Shown: positions 61,357-64,000 of the stretch, piece after piece
How positions within the stretch are numbered: position 1 is the first letter of the stretch
How the letters are laid out: each line of letters opens with the position of its first letter
Source: Mesorhizobium ciceri biovar biserrulae WSM1271
GTDB taxonomy: Bacteria > Pseudomonadota > Alphaproteobacteria > Rhizobiales > Rhizobiaceae
Reading direction: 5' to 3'
Assembly: GCF_000185905.1 (NCBI RefSeq)
Contig: NC_014923.1
Coordinates: 5,231,501 to 5,295,500 of the forward strand
DNA: 64,000 nt
Notes under the pieces: model-generated
Seen by the model: the letters and a program-made list of their open reading frames with translations, nothing else
Database searches by the model: none
What the model was told of the DNA's origin: nothing
Made by a program: the position numbers and the translations under genes

Positions 61357-62397
61357 TCAATCCGGCCCGAACCCAGGGTTCGTCGGGCTGCCGTCGTCGA
61401 GCTTCGACAGCCACTCGACCAACGTTGACCTATATCGGGTCAGGCCCTTGTAGTTGGCGAGTTCGTCGGGCAGGTCGCGGATGACGCGGTGCAAGTGCCG
61501 GGCCCATTTTGGTTGCGTCACCAGCTCATCCATCTTGATCAGATAGCAGCGGATCGGAAAGACGATGCCGTTCGAGCGCGGCAGGCGCCAAAAACTCTGC
61601 AGCTCGACGCGCAGATGCACTTTGTCGCCGACATTTTCCGGCGTCACCGTAGCCCGGTCCGGACCCCATTTGTGATAGTTTTCGGGGCTGGTGTCGAGGC
61701 GCGGATTGATGGTCATCGTCCAGTTCAGGCGCCTGGCCGGCTTGCCTTGCTGGATGTTGGTGAGGAATTTCAGCGCCCTGACAAAAATCCCCTTCTCATG
61801 CGCCAGCGGCACCGGCGCGTGCCATTCGAAAAAGTTCATGCCGATGTCAAAATCGAGCGACCAGTCGGCTTGGGTGGTGACCATGCCGGCATCCATCCAC
61901 AGATTGCCGTCGCGCTGGTCGAGGATGCAGAAGTCGCCCTGGCTCTGGCGGGTGATGTACTCCATCGGGCCGTAAGGCAGCGTCGAGGTGTCGCCGAAGG
62001 TGAAGGTGTCGTCGATGCCGAGCGGCCGGTTGATCCAGCGCCAGCGGTCGCCGTCGCGGGTCAGCGTGAAATGCTCGGGATAGCCCAGCGCCTGCTGCTC
62101 CATCAGCAGTTCCAGCAAGTCCCAGCCGGCCAGCGTCATGTGCGGCAGCGACTGGCAGCGCAGCGGGTCCTCGGCCAGCACCAGCGCCCGGTCCTGCATC
62201 TCGGCGACATAGTGCTCGTCGACGTCGATCAGGTTTTCCAGCACGCTGCCTTTCGGCCCGACGACATGCGGCTCGATGTTGACCGCATACATGTAGGCGT
62301 CTTCGTGGAAAGGGAACGGGAAGCGCCTGATGTGCTCAGGGCTGTTCCTGAAGGTGAAGTCGTCGCGGAACGTTTCCTTGCGAAAGGTGATGCCCAT
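61357..62397 (-). CDS. DUF3445 heme-dependent oxidative N-demethylase-family protein (dimethylamine monooxygenase subunit)
   Basis: A 346-residue DUF3445 protein with conserved blocks CQSLPHMTLAGWDLLELLME, then FTFGDTSTLPYGPMEYITRQ, and W..PRSNGIVFPIRCYLI. DUF3445 proteins include the heme-containing subunit of dimethylamine monooxygenase, which N-demethylates DMA to methylamine and formaldehyde. It follows the reductase-like and DmmA-like genes in one operon, supporting the role; AGGAGGAAATC before ATG 62397 overlaps the previous stop. Subunit letters differ between studies, so none is assigned. Confidence 0.83.
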   Translation of the reverse strand: MGITFRKETFRDDFTFRNSPEHIRRFPFPFHEDAYMYAVNIEPHVVGPKGSVLENLIDVDEHYVAEMQDRALVLAEDPLRCQSLPHMTLAGWDLLELLMEQQALGYPEHFTLTRDGDRWRWINRPLGIDDTFTFGDTSTLPYGPMEYITRQSQGDFCILDQRDGNLWMDAGMVTTQADWSLDFDIGMNFFEWHAPVPLAHEKGIFVRALKFLTNIQQGKPARRLNWTMTINPRLDTSPENYHKWGPDRATVTPENVGDKVHLRVELQSFWRLPRSNGIVFPIRCYLIKMDELVTQPKWARHLHRVIRDLPDELANYKGLTRYRSTLVEWLSKLDDGSPTNPGFGPD

Positions 62398-62406
62398 GAT
62401 TTCCTC

Positions 62407-63372
62407 CTAGCGCTCCAGGACCAGCGACCGGCCCTCGAAGCGCGACACGCACGGCATGATCTTCTTGCCCGAACGGTGCTCTTCCTCGCTCAGCCAGTGG
62501 TCGTTGTGGATGAACTTGCCGTCGCAAGAGATGACGTTGGTTTCGCACTGGCCGCAGACGCCGCCGCGGCAGAGATAGGGCGGATCGACGCCGGCCGCTT
62601 CGATCGCTTCCAGCAGGCTCTGCTGCTCATCGACGCGGATCGTCTTGCCGCTGACGGCAAGCGTCACGTCGAAAGGCAGGCCAGGCTGGGGGGCCGCGAA
62701 ATGCTCGAAATGCACGGTTTCCGATGGCCAACCGAGGCTTGCCGCGCGATCACGCACCCAGTTGATCATGCCAGCCGGGCCGCAGACATAGAGATGCGTG
62801 CCGAGCGGCTGCGTCGACAGCAGCCGGTCGAGTTCGATGCGCTCGTCAAGGTCGTCATGATAGAGCCTGACCCGGCGGTCGTAGCGCTCGCGCAGCACAT
62901 CGGCGTAGGTGCCGAGCGATGCGGTGCGGCAGGTGTAGTGCAGTTCGAAATTGCCGCCTTCCGCCGCAAGCTGAGCGGTCTGCGCCATGAACGGCGTGAT
63001 GCCGATGCCGCCGGCCAGCATCAGATGCTTTTTGGCGCGCAGGTCGAGCGAGAACAGATTGACGGGATAGCTGACCACCATCTCCATGCCGGGCTTGACG
63101 TTCCGGTGCATGAACAGCGAGCCGCCGCGGCCGACATCGTCGCGGCGCACCGAGATCGTGTATTCGCGCGTGTCGAGCGGCGAGCCCATCAGCGAATAGG
63201 GGTTGAGCCTGGTGCGTTCGCCGTCGCGCATCTCGACCACGACATGGGCGCCGCCGGAAAAGGTCGGCAGCAACTCGCCGTCGCGCCGGCGGAAATGGAA
63301 GCGGGTGACGAGGTCGTTGACCGGGACGACGTCGCTGACCACGACATCGAGTTTTGTGGTTCCGGTGCTCAT
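62407..63372 (-). CDS. dmmB: PDR/VanB-family oxidoreductase, likely reductase subunit of dimethylamine monooxygenase
   Basis: A 321-residue phthalate-dioxygenase-reductase-type electron donor: N-terminal flavin domain (about 5-105; RLNPYSLMGSP), NAD domain (about 110-225; GGIGITPFMAQ, YVCGPAGMI) and C-terminal plant-type [2Fe-2S] ferredoxin (CRGGVCGQCE with C-x4-C-x2-C, plus the later Cys in MPCVSR). It passes electrons from NAD(P)H to the heme subunit encoded downstream. ATG 63372 overlaps the upstream stop (ATGA). The dmm symbol is by context. Confidence 0.82.
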   Translation of the reverse strand: MSTGTTKLDVVVSDVVPVNDLVTRFHFRRRDGELLPTFSGGAHVVVEMRDGERTRLNPYSLMGSPLDTREYTISVRRDDVGRGGSLFMHRNVKPGMEMVVSYPVNLFSLDLRAKKHLMLAGGIGITPFMAQTAQLAAEGGNFELHYTCRTASLGTYADVLRERYDRRVRLYHDDLDERIELDRLLSTQPLGTHLYVCGPAGMINWVRDRAASLGWPSETVHFEHFAAPQPGLPFDVTLAVSGKTIRVDEQQSLLEAIEAAGVDPPYLCRGGVCGQCETNVISCDGKFIHNDHWLSEEEHRSGKKIMPCVSRFEGRSLVLER

Positions 63373-63965
63373 CGGAAAACCTCCTCCATCGGAGGAATCT
63401 CGCTGCGATCCTCGGCGTTGATGCAGACGCCCTGGAACGCCGCGATGCGCCTGGAATAATGATCGCGCACCAGAAGCAGCAGGCCGCAATGCGCGCAGGT
63501 CGCCGGCTGCGTCGTCACATTCTCGGTGATGCCCTTGCAGTGGACGCATTGCATGCGCCGCGCCAGCGAACCGCGGTGCTCGGTCTGGATCGAAGTGTGG
63601 TCGATGCCGGCTTCAAGCGCCACCTGCATCGCCTGGCCGATCAGGCCCTCAGTGCCGGCGAGATAGAGGCGCAGGCCCATATGCGCATTTGCCAGTGTCT
63701 GCCTAAGCCGTGGCAGCAGGCTGGCGAAGGATGGCGACAGATGAAACTGCGCCGGTCTCAGCGCTTGGAGGGCTGCGGTGTGTTTGCCGTCAGGCCCGGG
63801 AATGAAGACGATTTCGGCGTCGTCGAAAAACCCGGGCGGCGCACTCCCGGCCATCTCCGCTATCGCCAGTGCCCCTTCCGCATCCGTGATAAAAAGATGA
63901 TGCTTGCCGGGCTGCGGAGACAAGGTTCCGTAAACAGGCCGGCTGATGATGCTTTTGGCTGCCAT
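63369..63965 (-). CDS. dmmA: DmmA-family subunit of dimethylamine monooxygenase
   Basis: A 198-residue protein with a Rossmann-like N-terminal half (KSIISRPVYGTLSPQPGKHH) and two late cysteine pairs CVHCKG and CAHCG, forming a zinc or iron ribbon. This matches DmmA-family proteins of dimethylamine monooxygenase operons. It begins the operon dmmA-reductase-DUF3445. The promoter would lie beyond 63966, at the window edge. Function of this subunit is not fully settled. Confidence 0.8.
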   Translation of the reverse strand: MAAKSIISRPVYGTLSPQPGKHHLFITDAEGALAIAEMAGSAPPGFFDDAEIVFIPGPDGKHTAALQALRPAQFHLSPSFASLLPRLRQTLANAHMGLRLYLAGTEGLIGQAMQVALEAGIDHTSIQTEHRGSLARRMQCVHCKGITENVTTQPATCAHCGLLLLVRDHYSRRIAAFQGVCINAEDRSEIPPMEEVFR

Positions 63966-64000
63966 TTAAGTCTTCGTGCCTTCGAGCGCTTCACCGTTTC

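Overview
The window is about 64 kb of high-GC alphaproteobacterial DNA. Gene content points to a Mesorhizobium-like member of the Rhizobiales, probably chromosomal: a split F0 ATP synthase operon (atpI-atpB-atpE-b'-b), a BacA/SbmA peptide transporter, many LysR/GntR/XRE regulators, many ABC importers, and rhizobial intergenic palindromic repeats. I saw no insertion sequence, phage gene, tRNA, rRNA or CRISPR array. The organism is an inference from gene families and style, not from a marker gene.

Region 1 (1-21 kb) is mostly housekeeping: the end of moaB, a PhyH-type oxygenase, a PA0069-type radical SAM protein, rnhB, the F0 operon with its terminator, a SleB-type hydrolase, two MFS exporters beside LysR regulators, der with a YfgM-like gene, a polysaccharide deacetylase, bacA, an M29 aminopeptidase and small enzymes.

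Region 2 (21-34 kb) holds a polyamine uptake operon with its own XRE-cupin regulator and a PuuB-like oxidase upstream. It is followed by a fumarylacetoacetase-family enzyme, a low-GC histidine phosphatase, and a CUT2-type sugar importer with a LacI regulator. The start region of that regulator is tandemly duplicated. Just downstream is an unannotated small RNA with three hairpins, each presenting a CUCCUCCC-type loop, ending in a Rho-independent terminator. It matches the description of the alphaproteobacterial CCUCCUCCC ('cuckoo', alpha-r14) sRNAs.

Region 3 (34.5-54 kb) holds a TetR regulator divergent from an RND efflux pair, a LysR pseudogene, and a large catabolic/transport cluster. That cluster is a GntR regulator, two enolase-superfamily enzymes, a dipeptide-type ABC importer with two Tat-exported binding proteins and a fused ATPase, a LysR regulator, a duplicated DUF427 protein and an SDR dehydrogenase. 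Two of its genes appear to start at AUU codons.

Region 4 (54-64 kb) looks like a methylated-amine utilisation island: a TMAO-type ABC importer (TmoXWV-like, with a double-length permease), a GFA-family protein, trimethylamine monooxygenase (Tmm), an XRE-cupin regulator, and three genes resembling dimethylamine monooxygenase (DmmA, a ferredoxin-reductase-type subunit, and a DUF3445 heme subunit). Together they would take up TMA/TMAO and oxidise TMA and DMA, releasing formaldehyde and methylamine. The TMAO demethylase expected between these steps is not in the window.
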